Assembly: GCF_900100715.1 (NCBI RefSeq)
Contig: NZ_FNCA01000004.1
Span: 1 to 64,000 of the forward strand
Origin: Methanolobus vulcani
GTDB lineage: Archaea > Halobacteriota > Methanosarcinia > Methanosarcinales > Methanosarcinaceae
Length of the DNA: 64,000 nucleotides
Reading direction: 5' to 3'
Shown here: positions 9,550 through 19,229 of the stretch, in pieces
Layout of the letters: the number at the start of each line of letters is the position of its first letter
Numbering within the stretch: position 1 is the first letter of the stretch
Position numbers and translations under genes: made by a program
Notes under the pieces: generated by a model
The model's input: the letters and a program-made list of their open reading frames with translations, nothing else
Database searches by the model: none
Told to the model about the DNA's origin: nothing

Positions 9550-10740
9550 ATGGAAGATAAAATTTTAGGCATAAACAGATCACCTTTCAGGATAGTGCTG
9601 GCAATAACTGGTGGTGGAACTGAAGCTATCGGAGAACTTCTGCGTCATGGAGGAGGATCAGACACTATTCTTGAAGCCATGGTCCCCTATAGCAAAGAAT
9701 CGTTACACGACCTGATAGGAAAAAAACCTGATAAGTATGCTTCCGCTGAAACTGCAAAAGACATGGCAATGTCAACCTACCGCCGTGCATTATTATTGGA
9801 TTCAAGGTCTGAAAAACCAGAACCATTAAAGCTGATAGGAATCGGAGTTACATGTAAACTTGCAAAGCATGGACATGAGCGTGAAGGCAGGCAACATGAG
9901 CTTTATTTTGCAAGTCAGTCATACTACAAAACTACGGTTTCAGGTGTTACGTTCGAGGAGAAAAGAAGCAGGGAAGAACAGGAAAGTATCGCAGCAAATT
10001 ATATTCTGGACAGAATAGCATCCTTGTGTGATCCAAAAAAGTATGCCATGCAAGATACTCAAGAAAATGATGCAGGAAAGAGAACACATATTCAAGAGGA
10101 TGAAGCTGAAGCCAATAATGAGACGTCAGAGCTTCTTCTAAGGACGCTGGAAAGCATTAATTCCGGAAAGAATGTTCCGGGAAAAGTAAATCTGGGAAAC
10201 AATCCTAACAAACCAGGCATCATTATGTCAGGTTCTTTTAACCCTTGCCACAAGAACCATATTGAAATGGCAATGATAGCATCGGGAAAATATGGCATGC
10301 CTGTGGACTTTGAGATTTCTCTTGCTAATGTTGACAAACCTCCTATTGACTACATATCTCTGAAAGAAAGAGTAGATTCTGTAAAAGCTTGTATGCAGGA
10401 CATGAGAAAAGGTTCTGCAGGAAATATTTATCTGAGCAACTCTCCGCTTTTTGCAGATAAAGCACTACTATTCCCTGGTGCTATTTTCCTGATAGGCACG
10501 GATACCCTTAACAGACTCTTTAATGTCAATTATTATAGAGAAGGTGAAGATATGCAGAGCCTCATCGATCATTTCAGGAAATACAATACAAAATTCCTTG
10601 TTTTCAGGAGAAAGGATGCGGAAATATTCAGTGGGATAAATATCCCGGATATCTGTGAGATAGTCTCATGTGATTGTTATGCTGATGACGGCACTTCTTC
10701 AACTAAGATAAGAAATGAGAGAAAATGCAGTTTCAAATGA
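9550..10740 (+). CDS. CinA-like domain fused to NMN adenylyltransferase-like domain
   Basis: The N-terminal part (about 12-165) resembles the CinA C-terminal / PncC fold (TGGGTEAIGELL, EAMVPYSKESLHDLIG, IGIGVTCKL). After a charged linker (about 170-220) comes a nucleotidylyltransferase of the HIGH family with GSFNPCHKNH (about 227-236), IGTDTLNRLF (about 316-325) and a C-terminal SSTKIR motif. These motifs are typical of NMN/NaMN adenylyltransferases. CinA/PncC enzymes deamidate NMN to NaMN, so the fusion would fit pyridine-nucleotide recycling. However, the serine of the usual ESCTGG motif aligns with alanine in LAITGG, so amidase activity is doubtful. The last 8 bases overlap the convergent gene. 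Confidence 0.75.
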   Translation: MEDKILGINRSPFRIVLAITGGGTEAIGELLRHGGGSDTILEAMVPYSKESLHDLIGKKPDKYASAETAKDMAMSTYRRALLLDSRSEKPEPLKLIGIGVTCKLAKHGHEREGRQHELYFASQSYYKTTVSGVTFEEKRSREEQESIAANYILDRIASLCDPKKYAMQDTQENDAGKRTHIQEDEAEANNETSELLLRTLESINSGKNVPGKVNLGNNPNKPGIIMSGSFNPCHKNHIEMAMIASGKYGMPVDFEISLANVDKPPIDYISLKERVDSVKACMQDMRKGSAGNIYLSNSPLFADKALLFPGAIFLIGTDTLNRLFNVNYYREGEDMQSLIDHFRKYNTKFLVFRRKDAEIFSGINIPDICEIVSCDCYADDGTSSTKIRNERKCSFK

Positions 10741-11140
10741 TCCTGCATGCATTATATATGGAAGGACAGCCCCTCATATCATTCGTTTTTATAATATCTG
10801 CATTCACTGCATTTGCAAGTTTATGAACGATAGCCTTTGCCTTTGCCACACATTCGGCATCCATATCGTCCCACTTTTCAGATGATATATTGTCAAGTGT
10901 CTCCTTCAGAATTAAAAGTTCATCTTTTGATGCCCAGTTTTCACTTGTTACACAGTAGTCGTTTTCTTTACCAAGGTTCTTTAAATCACGGAGCATGTCA
11001 TCCAGTCGGGAGCTTGTAAGCTCTTCGCTAAATCTGTGTTCAGACGGAATCACATTTTCTCTCTGATAATGCACTTCCGCCAGGAACAGGAAGCGGTCAC
11101 ACTCATAGAACCAGTCCCTAACGTCATATAGTATATTCAT
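10733..11140 (-). CDS. Hypothetical soluble protein
   Basis: About 135 residues long and mostly helical by composition, with no signal peptide or membrane segment. It contains three tryptophans in the first 75 residues and three cysteines (CVTSENW, GCPS, NACRII). I recognise no family. The ATG at 11140 was preferred over the GTG at 11146 because GTGGGT can only serve the former. The gene is convergent with the CinA fusion and overlaps its end by 8 bases. Confidence 0.6.
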   Translation of the reverse strand: MNILYDVRDWFYECDRFLFLAEVHYQRENVIPSEHRFSEELTSSRLDDMLRDLKNLGKENDYCVTSENWASKDELLILKETLDNISSEKWDDMDAECVAKAKAIVHKLANAVNADIIKTNDMRGCPSIYNACRII

Positions 11141-11248
11141 ACCCACACTGAAAATGAATTGACTTCTATGATATAAAAGACTATGGACTTAAAAATATCA
11201 TACAGATGAATATACATTATTATTATTATTATATATTAAAAGCACACA

Positions 11249-11957
11249 TTAGTTTTCATTGAGGGCCGAATTCTTTTCGAGGTATTTTTTGTACCAGACA
11301 AACCAGGGTGTGTCCAACAAGCCGATAAAATTCTTGGCAACTATCTGTCCGATGATAAGAGGTAAAAGTGGTGCTACTCCATAGAATGCAAGAACCACAA
11401 ATATGAGGCTATCAAATGTGAGGCTTAAAAGATCACTTGAGGCACTTCGGAGAAATATCTGCTGTGGATAATTCTTTTTCATCCAGGCAAACACGTATGC
11501 ATCGAGGCTCTGGAAAACAAGGAACGAGAACCATGATGCTACGACTATCCTTATGTTCTGTGAGAATATACTCTGCCGTGCAGCCTCGTATTCAAAGAAT
11601 GGTGCAGGAGTGAGACTATTGGTCATCACAATAAATGTCACCAGCAAAACCTGAGTAACAAATGCGATGATAATGGCAACATGAGCCTTTTTCTCACCGT
11701 ACACCTCATTGATCATGTCAATAGCCTGTGAAAGAAAAGGATAAAGGAATACGGCAGCAGGTGCAAAGAAAGTGTAAAAACCCAGGTTAAACTCTATAAG
11801 TCTTGAAGCTACTATCTGGGAAGCTGCAAGGTAAATAGTATAAAAAGACTACAAGAGTGGGAAAAGCATATTCTCTGTACCTGTTGATGATGAATGCAGA
11901 AACATATGTAACTACTGTTAGACTTATTATCCAGTATAACCACACAACAGGAAACAC
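11249..11957 (-). pseudogene. Queuosine-precursor-transporter-like (COG1738/YhhQ) membrane protein, frameshifted
   Basis: The 3' part from 11716 looks like the C-terminal two thirds of a YhhQ/DUF165 transporter (AIDMINEVYGEKKAH, SLDAYVFAWMKK, SLTFDSLIFVVLAFYG). The homologous reading continues upstream of that ATG (YLAASQIVASR, FYTFFAPAAVFLYPFLSQ) until a TAG near 11853. The expected N-terminus (VFPVVWLYWIISL, YAFPTLVVF) is found in a different frame, starting at GTG 11957 with AGGTGA seven bases before it. The two frames meet at a run of five T (A5 at 11842-11846 on the plus strand). Removing one T gives one continuous protein of about 235 residues. It is either a pseudogene, a sequence error or a recoded gene. 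Confidence 0.75.
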
Positions 11958-12056
11958 CAACTTGTCACCTCATAAACACTTCATAAATAATATATTGATT
12001 TTAGGAAGAATGACTAACACTATATATGTACCTTGCCCAAAAAGGAATTTTTAACA

Positions 12057-12669
12057 TTAAAGGTCTTCACTATTCACCTGGAAATATGAACACCATATTT
12101 TTCCTTCCCTGTAACTGAGCATGTTCATTCTTTCCCGTGACATCAGATCAAATAGCTTTTCTATTCCAGGAGAATAGGAGCCCATTGGATTTAGAGGAAC
12201 AAGAGGTTCACCGTCAACCATTTCCACATAATACAGATCTGAACTGAAATTTCGGATAAAACTGATGTCATAGGCAACAAAAACAGAGATAACATCCTCC
12301 ATTGAGACAGGGGGAATGAAATGTTCCAGATCCTGAGAGGTCAGTTCTATGAGAGTATCTTCCATGGAGTATGAATTGATCATTATGCGATAAAAGGAAT
12401 TTGTTGCAGCTAGTGCTAAACACGTATATTCGGTCTGAATGATCTGAAAGTTACAAATTGAATAACATACAACGAGAAATCCACTGATTTCAACTATATG
12501 TTCTGTTGTATATTTCAAATTTGAAATATCAAACATGGTACAAATCAACCACAAAGCAAGAACAAACATAAAAAGAATACACAAGATAAGTCATAAATTG
12601 TAAGCCATAAATATGTATGAACATATATGCTGCAGAAATTAAGAGTATGAATACATAAACATGCATCAT
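12057..12669 (-). pseudogene. Small multi-helix membrane protein, probably frameshifted
   Basis: The longest frame (12584 to 12057) encodes two hydrophobic helices and a roughly 120-residue soluble tail ending FQVNSEDL, but it has no credible start or ribosome-binding site. Upstream, ATG codons at 12669/12666 with GGGAGTT open another frame that encodes two more hydrophobic segments (HVYVFILLISAAYMF, LQFMTYLVY). The two frames join if one base is removed from a T5 run (A5 at 12570-12574 on the plus strand), giving about 203 residues. I recognise no family, so conservation cannot back this join. If it is wrong, only the shorter frame is real. Confidence 0.5.
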
Positions 12670-12733
12670 AACTCCCACTAACTTTAAGCAGGCAAGTACA
12701 TTACAAAATCATACATGTATGAAAAATGAAAAA

Positions 12734-13261
12734 TCAGTAGCTATTACGATTGCGTCCTTGTTCGATAGACATTTTTAAAACATCTGGTTGCTGTGAGCCC
12801 AGCATAAGATGTTTCCCATTCTTAAATTCAAGCATCAAACCCTTGTTGCCCTTTACACTATAGGCTTTACTGTTGCGGCCATACCGAATACCCCAACCTC
12901 CATAATCCCTTAATGGCCTATAGCGCACAACCTCAGCAGAGATTATGTCCTTGAAAGGATAATGTTTGAATGACAGGTGAAGCGGGAAGAATTTTACGTA
13001 AAGGCCACTGTTGCGCACAACAAACACAAGACGAATGGACAGCATGAAAAGCGGGAAAATAATACCCATACCAATCAGAATTGCTACCATTCCCTTATCC
13101 GATACAGGATTGCTGCCAAAAGGACGACCATATAAAAGCTGATCTATAGCGCCGTACCACGTAATTCCAGTAGTCACAAGTAACAATGCCATTAACCATA
13201 TTTGCCTGAACTTCTGAACTTCACGGAAAATGACAGAGTCTGCAGAACCATCGTAAGTCAT
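12734..13261 (-). CDS. Two-helix membrane protein with PH-like C-terminus (DUF6141-like)
   Basis: Around 175 residues. The cytoplasmic N-terminus is followed by helices near residues 22-42 and 58-82. The C-terminal half reads as an antiparallel beta region (FPLHLSFKHYPFKDIISAEV, RYRPLRDYGGWGIRYG, LMLEFKNGKHLMLGSQQPD), a layout typical of small bacterial-PH-like membrane proteins. I believe it matches DUF6141 but cannot check this. The start is ATG at 13261; TTG codons lie just before it. Function unknown. Confidence 0.7.
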   Translation of the reverse strand: MTYDGSADSVIFREVQKFRQIWLMALLLVTTGITWYGAIDQLLYGRPFGSNPVSDKGMVAILIGMGIIFPLFMLSIRLVFVVRNSGLYVKFFPLHLSFKHYPFKDIISAEVVRYRPLRDYGGWGIRYGRNSKAYSVKGNKGLMLEFKNGKHLMLGSQQPDVLKMSIEQGRNRNSY

Positions 13262-13325
13262 CAACAAAAATAAGAAACTGAAAATATATAATCATTGTTA
13301 ATATTCTGAATATGAGGAGAACAAT

Positions 13326-13631
13326 ATGTATTCTATCGTGTACACCACAACTTCAAGCAAGGAAGAAGCCAGTAAAATTGCCAGGGAACTTGTGGAGAAA
13401 AAACTTGCTGCCTGCGTCAATATACATCCAATTGAGTCTGTGTACCCATGGGAAGGAAACATAGAAGAAGATAAGGAATTTGCACTCTCAATAAAGACAG
13501 TGACATCCGGAATACAGGAAGTTACTGAAAATATTAGAAAAATGCATAGCTACGAACTTCCAGCAATTATATCCTGGAAAATATCCGGGGAAGAAAAATA
13601 CCTGGAATGGATATCTGATAACGTAAAATAG
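13326..13631 (+). CDS. cutA: CutA-type protein
   Basis: The 101-residue protein has the CutA1 fold signature: YTTTSSKEEASKIARELVEKKLAACVN, a central SVYPWEGNIEEDKEF, and the C-terminal HSYELPAIISW and YLEWI segments. Family members form compact trimers and are linked to divalent-cation tolerance, although the cellular role is uncertain. A strong GAGGAG site lies eight bases ahead of the ATG. It is divergent from the membrane protein upstream and convergent with mscS. Confidence 0.92.
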   Translation: MYSIVYTTTSSKEEASKIARELVEKKLAACVNIHPIESVYPWEGNIEEDKEFALSIKTVTSGIQEVTENIRKMHSYELPAIISWKISGEEKYLEWISDNVK

Positions 13632-13719
13632 GATGATTTAAGAAAAAGAAAAAGAGAGTCAAAAGCACAAATATGAATTAATGCAGAACCCTGCATCAAT
13701 TCAAAACACTAAATTTACT

Positions 13720-14811
13720 TTATTCCGGATTTTGATGGATAATTGTCCTTACAGGGAACGGAATCTCAATGCCTTCTTTCTCAAACTCAGCATTGATCTT
13801 GGTATTGACCTCGTTTATTACAGTAAACTTCTCTCCGGGATGAGTTACCCACATGATCATAGCAAAGTCCAGACTGAAATCACCGTGATTATCGAACCTG
13901 ACATAAGGTACCGGATCATCAAGGACAAAATTTACACTTTTTGCAATATCGGTTAGAATAGTTCTAACTTTCTCCACATCTGAACCGTAAGCAACACCAA
14001 TTGAGACTTTGACCATCATTGTCTCTTCAGGAGAAGTGTAATTGGTGATTTTGCTGTTAGCGATTATGCTGTTTGGAATTACGATCATGTTATTATAGAG
14101 ATTCTTGATCCTTGTACTGCGAATACCGACTTCCTGGACGATGCCTATCTCACCATCATCGATCTCTATCCTGTCACCAGGCTTGAAAGGCTGGTCAAAG
14201 TAAATAGAAAGACCACCAAAGAACTGGGAGATCGTGTCCTGTGCAGCAAAAGCAACTGCCAATCCAACAATACCTGCTGATGCGAAAAGAGGCAGTATAT
14301 CTGCATCCCATACACCTTTTAATATTGCAAGGATACCGAAGAACACAATGAGCACATCAACTATATTCTTTAACAAAGGCAGAAGTTCATCATCCATTCG
14401 GGTATCGGTTTTCCTGACAAGATGAGAGAATACATGTTTGAAAAGGACCTTGTCTATCTTCAGGAGTGCAAATATCCACAGGATACCCAGACCTGTTAGA
14501 AGAAGACCCATAATAATTTCTATAGCAGCATTTCCAGGAAACATTATTTCTGCAGCTATGAAAGCTCCCGCAAATGCAACCGTATAGAATATTGGCTTTT
14601 TAAGTGCATCAACAATAAGGTCGTCACAGTCATAACGTGTCTTTGCAGCGTAATGCATGAAGACTTTTTCAAATAAAATATCTGCAATAAATGCCAGTAC
14701 AACCGATGCAATGATCACAACTGTTGCAGCCATAATGTCCGAAGCGAAAGCTCCTGAATGGGACTGCACAAATTGATTGATGTAAACAGGAATCGTATTG
14801 TTCAGAAACAT
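13720..14811 (-). CDS. mscS: Small-conductance mechanosensitive channel (MscS family)
   Basis: From the proposed ATG at 14811 the protein is about 363 residues. It has four to five hydrophobic helices, then the pore-lining region FASAGIVGLAVAFAAQDTISQFFGGL and the beta-rich cytoplasmic domain beginning IYFDQPFKPGDRIEIDDGEIG, both diagnostic of MscS. It should open a turgor-relief pore in the cytoplasmic membrane. The frame stays open to 14952, but that extension crosses the divergent TPR gene and a TATA-like element at 14830-14840. The start at 14811 lies about 25 bases from that TATA box, so the mRNA may be leaderless. Confidence 0.9.
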   Translation of the reverse strand: MFLNNTIPVYINQFVQSHSGAFASDIMAATVVIIASVVLAFIADILFEKVFMHYAAKTRYDCDDLIVDALKKPIFYTVAFAGAFIAAEIMFPGNAAIEIIMGLLLTGLGILWIFALLKIDKVLFKHVFSHLVRKTDTRMDDELLPLLKNIVDVLIVFFGILAILKGVWDADILPLFASAGIVGLAVAFAAQDTISQFFGGLSIYFDQPFKPGDRIEIDDGEIGIVQEVGIRSTRIKNLYNNMIVIPNSIIANSKITNYTSPEETMMVKVSIGVAYGSDVEKVRTILTDIAKSVNFVLDDPVPYVRFDNHGDFSLDFAMIMWVTHPGEKFTVINEVNTKINAEFEKEGIEIPFPVRTIIHQNPE

Positions 14812-14828
14812 GCAGCTTGGTTTGAATA

Positions 14829-14842
14829 AAACATATATAAAC
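14829..14842. promoter_or_regulatory. TATA-like element between mscS and TPR gene
   Basis: The sequence AAACATATATAAAC reads as a TATA element on both strands. On the minus strand its centre lies about 25 bases from the proposed mscS start at 14811, the archaeal TATA-to-start distance. A second candidate for the plus-strand TPR gene, GGATATATAGG, is at about 14888-14898. Assignment is by spacing only. Confidence 0.45.
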
Positions 14843-14911
14843 TTTATTAAACTACCAAAAGGTTTAGAGAGTGGGAAACTAGCAAGAAGGATATATAGGG
14901 AACTGAAAATA

Positions 14912-15616
14912 ATGCGAGTAATGAAAGAACGCAATTCTGATGTTGCAGACATGTGGATAGATAAAGGGCTTAATGAGCAGGATCCTGAAAAGAAGCTGCA
15001 TTATTTTGGCTTGGCACTTGAACTTAACCCTAACAACCCGGTTGCACTCAATAACAAGGGCATGCTACTGTATAAGAAAGGAAAATTCCACGAAGCTATT
15101 GAGTGTTATGATAAAATACTCAAACAATATAACATGTCCAGACATCTCCCTGCTCTTTATAACAAAGCTCTGACATTGAAGAAAATGGAACGCTTTGAGG
15201 CTGCACTTACTTTTATGAACAGGGCACTGAAACAGCAACCAGATAATGAGAAAATCAAACTGCATGTTGAAAATCTTACGCGCATCGTCGACGGGAAAGA
15301 AGAGATTAAACCTCGCATAGAAACCCGAATACCAATAGAGAAACTTGCTGTTAACCAGATCTACACCCTATGGGAACCACCGGCAGTGAGCACACTACTT
15401 GCATATGAGATGAAATGTAGCCAAAAAGATATCAAATACTACAAAGGCTTCGGTGAAGACCTTGTTAAAGAGAAGATAGTTCGGGACAAGATTAACCGGA
15501 GAGTGTACTGCTGCGGAACATGTCGTTTCCATAAAAATAAGCTGTGCCAGCACAAAGACACAAAAGCAATGTTGATCTCTCAAAATGCCATATGCAGGAA
15601 CTTCAGGCCTGACTAA
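14912..15616 (+). CDS. TPR-repeat protein with cysteine-rich C-terminus
   Basis: Starting at the ATG at 14912 (another at 14921), about 234 residues. Residues from about 15 to 125 form tetratricopeptide-like helices (YFGLALELNPNNPVALNNKGMLLY, KFHEAIECYDKILKQ, FEAALTFMNRALKQQPDNEK), a protein-interaction scaffold. The C-terminal part carries a probable metal site, YCCGTCRFHKNKLCQH, followed by a last cysteine in AICRNF. No membrane segment. The longer frame from 14798 would run across the divergent mscS promoter and is unlikely. The binding partner is unknown. Confidence 0.8.
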   Translation: MRVMKERNSDVADMWIDKGLNEQDPEKKLHYFGLALELNPNNPVALNNKGMLLYKKGKFHEAIECYDKILKQYNMSRHLPALYNKALTLKKMERFEAALTFMNRALKQQPDNEKIKLHVENLTRIVDGKEEIKPRIETRIPIEKLAVNQIYTLWEPPAVSTLLAYEMKCSQKDIKYYKGFGEDLVKEKIVRDKINRRVYCCGTCRFHKNKLCQHKDTKAMLISQNAICRNFRPD

Positions 15617-15659
15617 GGATGAATGATAGAAATAAGCAAAAAAGAAAGTGAAAAGGGTA

Positions 15660-16769
15660 TCAAAGAATACCCAGATCTGTCAGACGCTCTGGAAGATACC
15701 GGTCCGTCACAAAATCCAGACCTTTTCCTGCAAAGGCCTGCTGTTCGGCTTTTTTGTTAATTTCAAGCTGGAGATTTATCTGCTCTTTCCAGTAATCACT
15801 GGCAAACCTTGGATCTGTAAGTTCACTCCTGAGAGCCGCAACGTCCTTGTCCGTGAGTTTATCAGTGGATAATTCATACTCCACAATATCTGATGGCTGA
15901 ACACCAACGAACTGCGCACCAGGTGTTGCCATATGCTCTGAAAGGTGGGCACTTTTAATAGCACCATAAGCCACCGATGCAAAGATACGATATGACCATG
16001 GGTCACCATCAGTAAAGACAACTACCGGAATATTCATCTCCTCATTCATTCTTTTGATGATACGGCGTGTGGAACGTGCGGGCTGACCTTTAAGGTGCAC
16101 AAGAATAGCATCATTTCTTTCGTCAAAACCATTCTCGATAAGTCTTGCATACATACCACCAGTCTCAACTGCAATGATGAATTTTGCATCCGTGTCAAGG
16201 AATTCGATATTCTCAACGTTGAACGGTATCTGATAACCACTTTCACCTATATCTTCCTGACAATGAATTATTCGGTCTCCACGCTTAGTTTCTTCACGAA
16301 GGCGTATTGGACCGAACATAGTTGCACCGTCCTCTTCAGGACGCATGTGGAAATATTCCCTCTGAAGACCGGAAATAATCTCAAGGTCTTCAATTAGCCT
16401 GTCACTTTCAGGCTGTTCACGGAACTTTGCTATATCCCAGTTCTCTGAGATATAGTACAGCTCTCTTAAAGTAGACCCCCTGTTCTGCCCGAGATGGTTC
16501 TTTACCAGGAAATCTATGACATGACTGGTTTTCAATAACTGGAAAGCACCTTTTACAGTCTTGGCACTTCTTTCAGTTTCCCTGTCACCATAGACCCAGA
16601 CATCACTATCCTCACTGTATTCGATATTAGCCTTTGTACGACTGGGAAGAGATACATTTGGAACTACCTCGTCAGTGAACTGATCATACAGTTCACCTGC
16701 AAGGCCGAGCAAACGGCCACTTGCAATTTCATCATGCTCTTTTTTCTGCGGAGAAATATTATCTGCCAT
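15660..16769 (-). CDS. top6A: DNA topoisomerase VI subunit A
   Basis: The 369 residues match Top6A/Spo11. The winged-helix DNA-cleavage domain holds the catalytic tyrosine in [10 protein letters not shown] (about 100-110). The Toprim domain holds the metal-binding glutamate in IAVETGG and the acidic motif FTDGDPW. With subunit B it forms the ATP-dependent type IIB enzyme that relaxes and decatenates DNA. It follows top6B on the same strand after only four bases, so the subunits are co-expressed. The C-terminus ends in a long charged helix. Confidence 0.97.
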   Translation of the reverse strand: MADNISPQKKEHDEIASGRLLGLAGELYDQFTDEVVPNVSLPSRTKANIEYSEDSDVWVYGDRETERSAKTVKGAFQLLKTSHVIDFLVKNHLGQNRGSTLRELYYISENWDIAKFREQPESDRLIEDLEIISGLQREYFHMRPEEDGATMFGPIRLREETKRGDRIIHCQEDIGESGYQIPFNVENIEFLDTDAKFIIAVETGGMYARLIENGFDERNDAILVHLKGQPARSTRRIIKRMNEEMNIPVVVFTDGDPWSYRIFASVAYGAIKSAHLSEHMATPGAQFVGVQPSDIVEYELSTDKLTDKDVAALRSELTDPRFASDYWKEQINLQLEINKKAEQQAFAGKGLDFVTDRYLPERLTDLGIL

Positions 16770-16773
16770 TCAT

Positions 16774-18636
16774 CTACCCCCTGATAGCTTTTGCACCAGT
16801 AACAAGTTCTTCATCAAGACCCTCCACTATCAAAGTGGGTAATTTCGCGATCTCAGCCTCACCGAGTGTTGCTACAGAGTAACTGAGGACCTTGGATGCC
16901 CCTGGAGAAACACTTAACTTCCATATATAATCAAAATCACTACCCATGCTTATCACCTTGGGTTCCGGTACCGCATTTTTGATTTCAAAAGGTACCATGT
17001 CATGTACATTGAAATCCTGTTTTTTACTGGTGTAATTCTTAGCCCTGATGGAGATCTTTGCACCTCCATTGCCATCTGATTCTACAATTCTGTCTACCAG
17101 AAGATTACCCATAACCTTTGCAACTACAGGGTTTATGTCAGGAATGTCACGTTCAAGAGTTTCAGCAAGTTTGCTGGCCATCTTTGGCAGCACTTTTGTG
17201 ATGATAATCTCTTTCTCACGTCTCTTTTTAAGATTATCACGCTTATTGAGATACCTGTTTAACTTTCTGGAAACTTCCTTGATGGCAAGTTCTATCTCAT
17301 CTTTAATTTCAGGTATTTCTGCAACCGCGTCCTTTGATTCTGATGTGAACGGAACATTAGTTGAGGCTACATGAACCAGAATAACCACAGGACCTGTTGG
17401 AAGTCCGCCACCTGGCTGATTCAGACCATACTGTTTCCACTTAACAGACTCTATTGCATGAGTGATAACACATCCTCCCTGCTGATACAGGAGAGGAACC
17501 CTGTTGGCAAAACGCATGATATCCACACGGTCATCTTTCTGGAGTTCGCCGCCAAAGGCAATTCCAACTTCTACGATGAAAGGATTGCCTGAAAATACAG
17601 ATGCATTTCTGGTAGTGGTGGCGATGAAATCAACACTGAATTCCTTCTCAAGTCCCTTATAGATAAGGTCCTCACCGATAGGTGAAAGGCAATCCGTAGG
17701 AGGAGCCATTATCTTTACCTTTGAGAATGCATCCAGAAGCTTGCGGGACTGTTCTCTTGTCATCTCATGAGGATCGAGATCCGGATCGAGACCAGAAGCC
17801 TTGCATATCTCTTCTGCGGCAAGATGGCCGATCTTTGAGAAAGAATAACGCAGGAATGGGGAAAGTTTCTGCCTTTCAGTGTACCTCAGCATTTTCATGA
17901 GAGTACCCAGTTCAATTCCATGAGGGTGTGGAAGAATCTCTTTTGCAGGGACAGGAAGTTTGTCTGTTGCCCTTTCAAATGTCTCCTGGTTCCCATCAGG
18001 TTCGATAAGGGTGATTCTTGCATGAGGATTCACGATTGCCGTAGCTTTCAGATACTCGTAGATAGACTGGCGTCTTCCCTTTACATAGGAAGCTTCCATT
18101 TCCATTTCAATGCGAGTACCATGCGGCCTGTCCCAGTCCACCACATCATCTTTGAGTATCTCAGGCTCATTGGTGCTGGTATTTATCATTAGCTCGTAAT
18201 AATGAGCAGGCATTCCATGACCAATTTTAGATATGATCTTTGTATGATGACCGGATGTCAGTTGCGAATAAAGTACCGATGCCGATATACCTATACCCTG
18301 CTGACCACGACTCTGTTTCAGAGCATGGAACCTTGAACCGTAGAGGAGTTTTGCAAAGACCTTTGGGATCTGCTCTTTGATGATACCAGGTCCGTTGTCT
18401 TCTACGATAATTACAACGTTATCTTTTCCCGAACGTTCTATGTGAAGGAAAATATCAGGGAGAATTTCCGATTCCTCACATGCGTCAAGGGAGTTATCCA
18501 CTGCTTCCTTGACAGTTGTTATTAGACTGCGCGGGGCTGAGTCGAAACCCAGAATTTGCCTATTCTTTTCAAAAAACTCGGCAACACTTATTGATTTCTG
18601 GTTTTTGGCAAGTTCTTCTGCAATTGGATTATCCAT
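16774..18636 (-). CDS. top6B: DNA topoisomerase VI subunit B
   Basis: The 620 residues start with a GHKL ATPase domain: [11 protein letters not shown] (N box), VEDNGPGI (G1) and [17 protein letters not shown] (G2/ATP lid). These are followed by a helix-two-turn-helix region and the transducer with its switch lysine in the [11 protein letters not shown] region. The C-terminus carries the beta-rich extension common in Methanosarcina-type Top6B. ATP-driven dimerisation of B controls DNA passage by the A subunit. It is the first gene of the top6BA operon, with a TATA box about 65 bases upstream of the ATG. Confidence 0.97.
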   Translation of the reverse strand: MDNPIAEELAKNQKSISVAEFFEKNRQILGFDSAPRSLITTVKEAVDNSLDACEESEILPDIFLHIERSGKDNVVIIVEDNGPGIIKEQIPKVFAKLLYGSRFHALKQSRGQQGIGISASVLYSQLTSGHHTKIISKIGHGMPAHYYELMINTSTNEPEILKDDVVDWDRPHGTRIEMEMEASYVKGRRQSIYEYLKATAIVNPHARITLIEPDGNQETFERATDKLPVPAKEILPHPHGIELGTLMKMLRYTERQKLSPFLRYSFSKIGHLAAEEICKASGLDPDLDPHEMTREQSRKLLDAFSKVKIMAPPTDCLSPIGEDLIYKGLEKEFSVDFIATTTRNASVFSGNPFIVEVGIAFGGELQKDDRVDIMRFANRVPLLYQQGGCVITHAIESVKWKQYGLNQPGGGLPTGPVVILVHVASTNVPFTSESKDAVAEIPEIKDEIELAIKEVSRKLNRYLNKRDNLKKRREKEIIITKVLPKMASKLAETLERDIPDINPVVAKVMGNLLVDRIVESDGNGGAKISIRAKNYTSKKQDFNVHDMVPFEIKNAVPEPKVISMGSDFDYIWKLSVSPGASKVLSYSVATLGEAEIAKLPTLIVEGLDEELVTGAKAIRG

Positions 18637-18698
18637 AAAAGTATCATCCTCGTCCGTTATTGATCACTATCCCTTGTGACCAGAAAACAATAACCGGG

Positions 18699-18713
18699 AA
18701 TATATAAAAATGT
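18699..18713 (-). promoter_or_regulatory. TATA box of top6BA operon
   Basis: On the minus strand the sequence reads CATTTTTATATATTC, a good archaeal TATA element. Transcription would then start about 25 bases further on, leaving a leader of about 40 bases before the top6B ATG at 18636. Confidence 0.6.
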
Positions 18714-18811
18714 TTTTTCAGGATCAAGGATATGTCTTTTCCAGGATCCTGTTTTAGAGAAAACTCTATGATTTGCAGTGAATGTGCTTAAAATTAAAAG
18801 AGAGATGAGAT

Positions 18812-19045
18812 TTATTTCAGCTCTGCTCCCACAATTGTCTGAGTCGCAGTGACTGACTCGGTTTCACGTATAAGATCGACTATGCTATTGAGACTTCCAA
18901 GGTCACCAACCTCAATGATCACAACAAAGTCATATTCTCCAAAAACATGATATATATCCTTTATACCCTCAATTCTGTTGAGTTCGTTAAAAGCTGCCCT
19001 TTCACTACCAGGCAGTACATTTACCATAGTTACGCCTATTACCAT
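18812..19045 (-). CDS. Stand-alone Lrp/AsnC ligand-binding (RAM) domain protein
   Basis: About 77 residues forming one alpha-beta RAM domain (VTMVNVLPGSERAAFNELNR, GIKDIYHVFGEYDFVVIIEV, TESVTATQTIV). No DNA-binding helix-turn-helix is present. Such single-domain proteins bind amino acids and can assemble with full-length Lrp proteins. ATG 19045 is preferred over the longer frame to 19093 because GTGAT precedes it and because the extra residues do not resemble the family. A full-length Lrp protein is encoded at 55445-55939 in this window. Confidence 0.85.
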   Translation of the reverse strand: MVIGVTMVNVLPGSERAAFNELNRIEGIKDIYHVFGEYDFVVIIEVGDLGSLNSIVDLIRETESVTATQTIVGAELK

Positions 19046-19171
19046 TGTATCACTTAGACAGAAGTAGGATGCAAAGTATTTAGACGTTTTCAATAATACA
19101 TTTGAGGCTCAAATAAGCAGGAAAAAGTATAAAAGTATTTTCGCAATCAATCACCTTATTTTAAAATTTAC

Positions 19172-19188
19172 CTCATCATAATGATGAG
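19172..19188. repeat. 17-base perfect palindrome upstream of candidate RNA
   Basis: CTCATCAT-A-ATGATGAG is a perfect inverted repeat centred at 19180, ending 15 bases before the TATA box at 19203. A related palindrome, CTCATCATTATGAG, is at 52092-52105, upstream of another candidate RNA. It may be a regulator-binding site; this is inference. Confidence 0.5.
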
Positions 19189-19229
19189 TATGAGGATAAT
19201 CTTTATATACCAAGAATATCATACTAATG

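Noticed and set aside
11839-11857. TAG inside the YhhQ-like gene read as pyrrolysine
   Set aside because: Read-through would not join the conserved N-terminus, which lies in another frame; a frameshift explains the data better.
11857-12054. Plus-strand frame of 65 codons
   Set aside because: It is antisense to the 5' part of the frameshifted transporter, whose minus-strand reading matches a known family.
14812-14952. N-terminal extension of MscS by 47 residues
   Set aside because: It overlaps the divergent TPR gene's promoter and start and has no ribosome-binding site.
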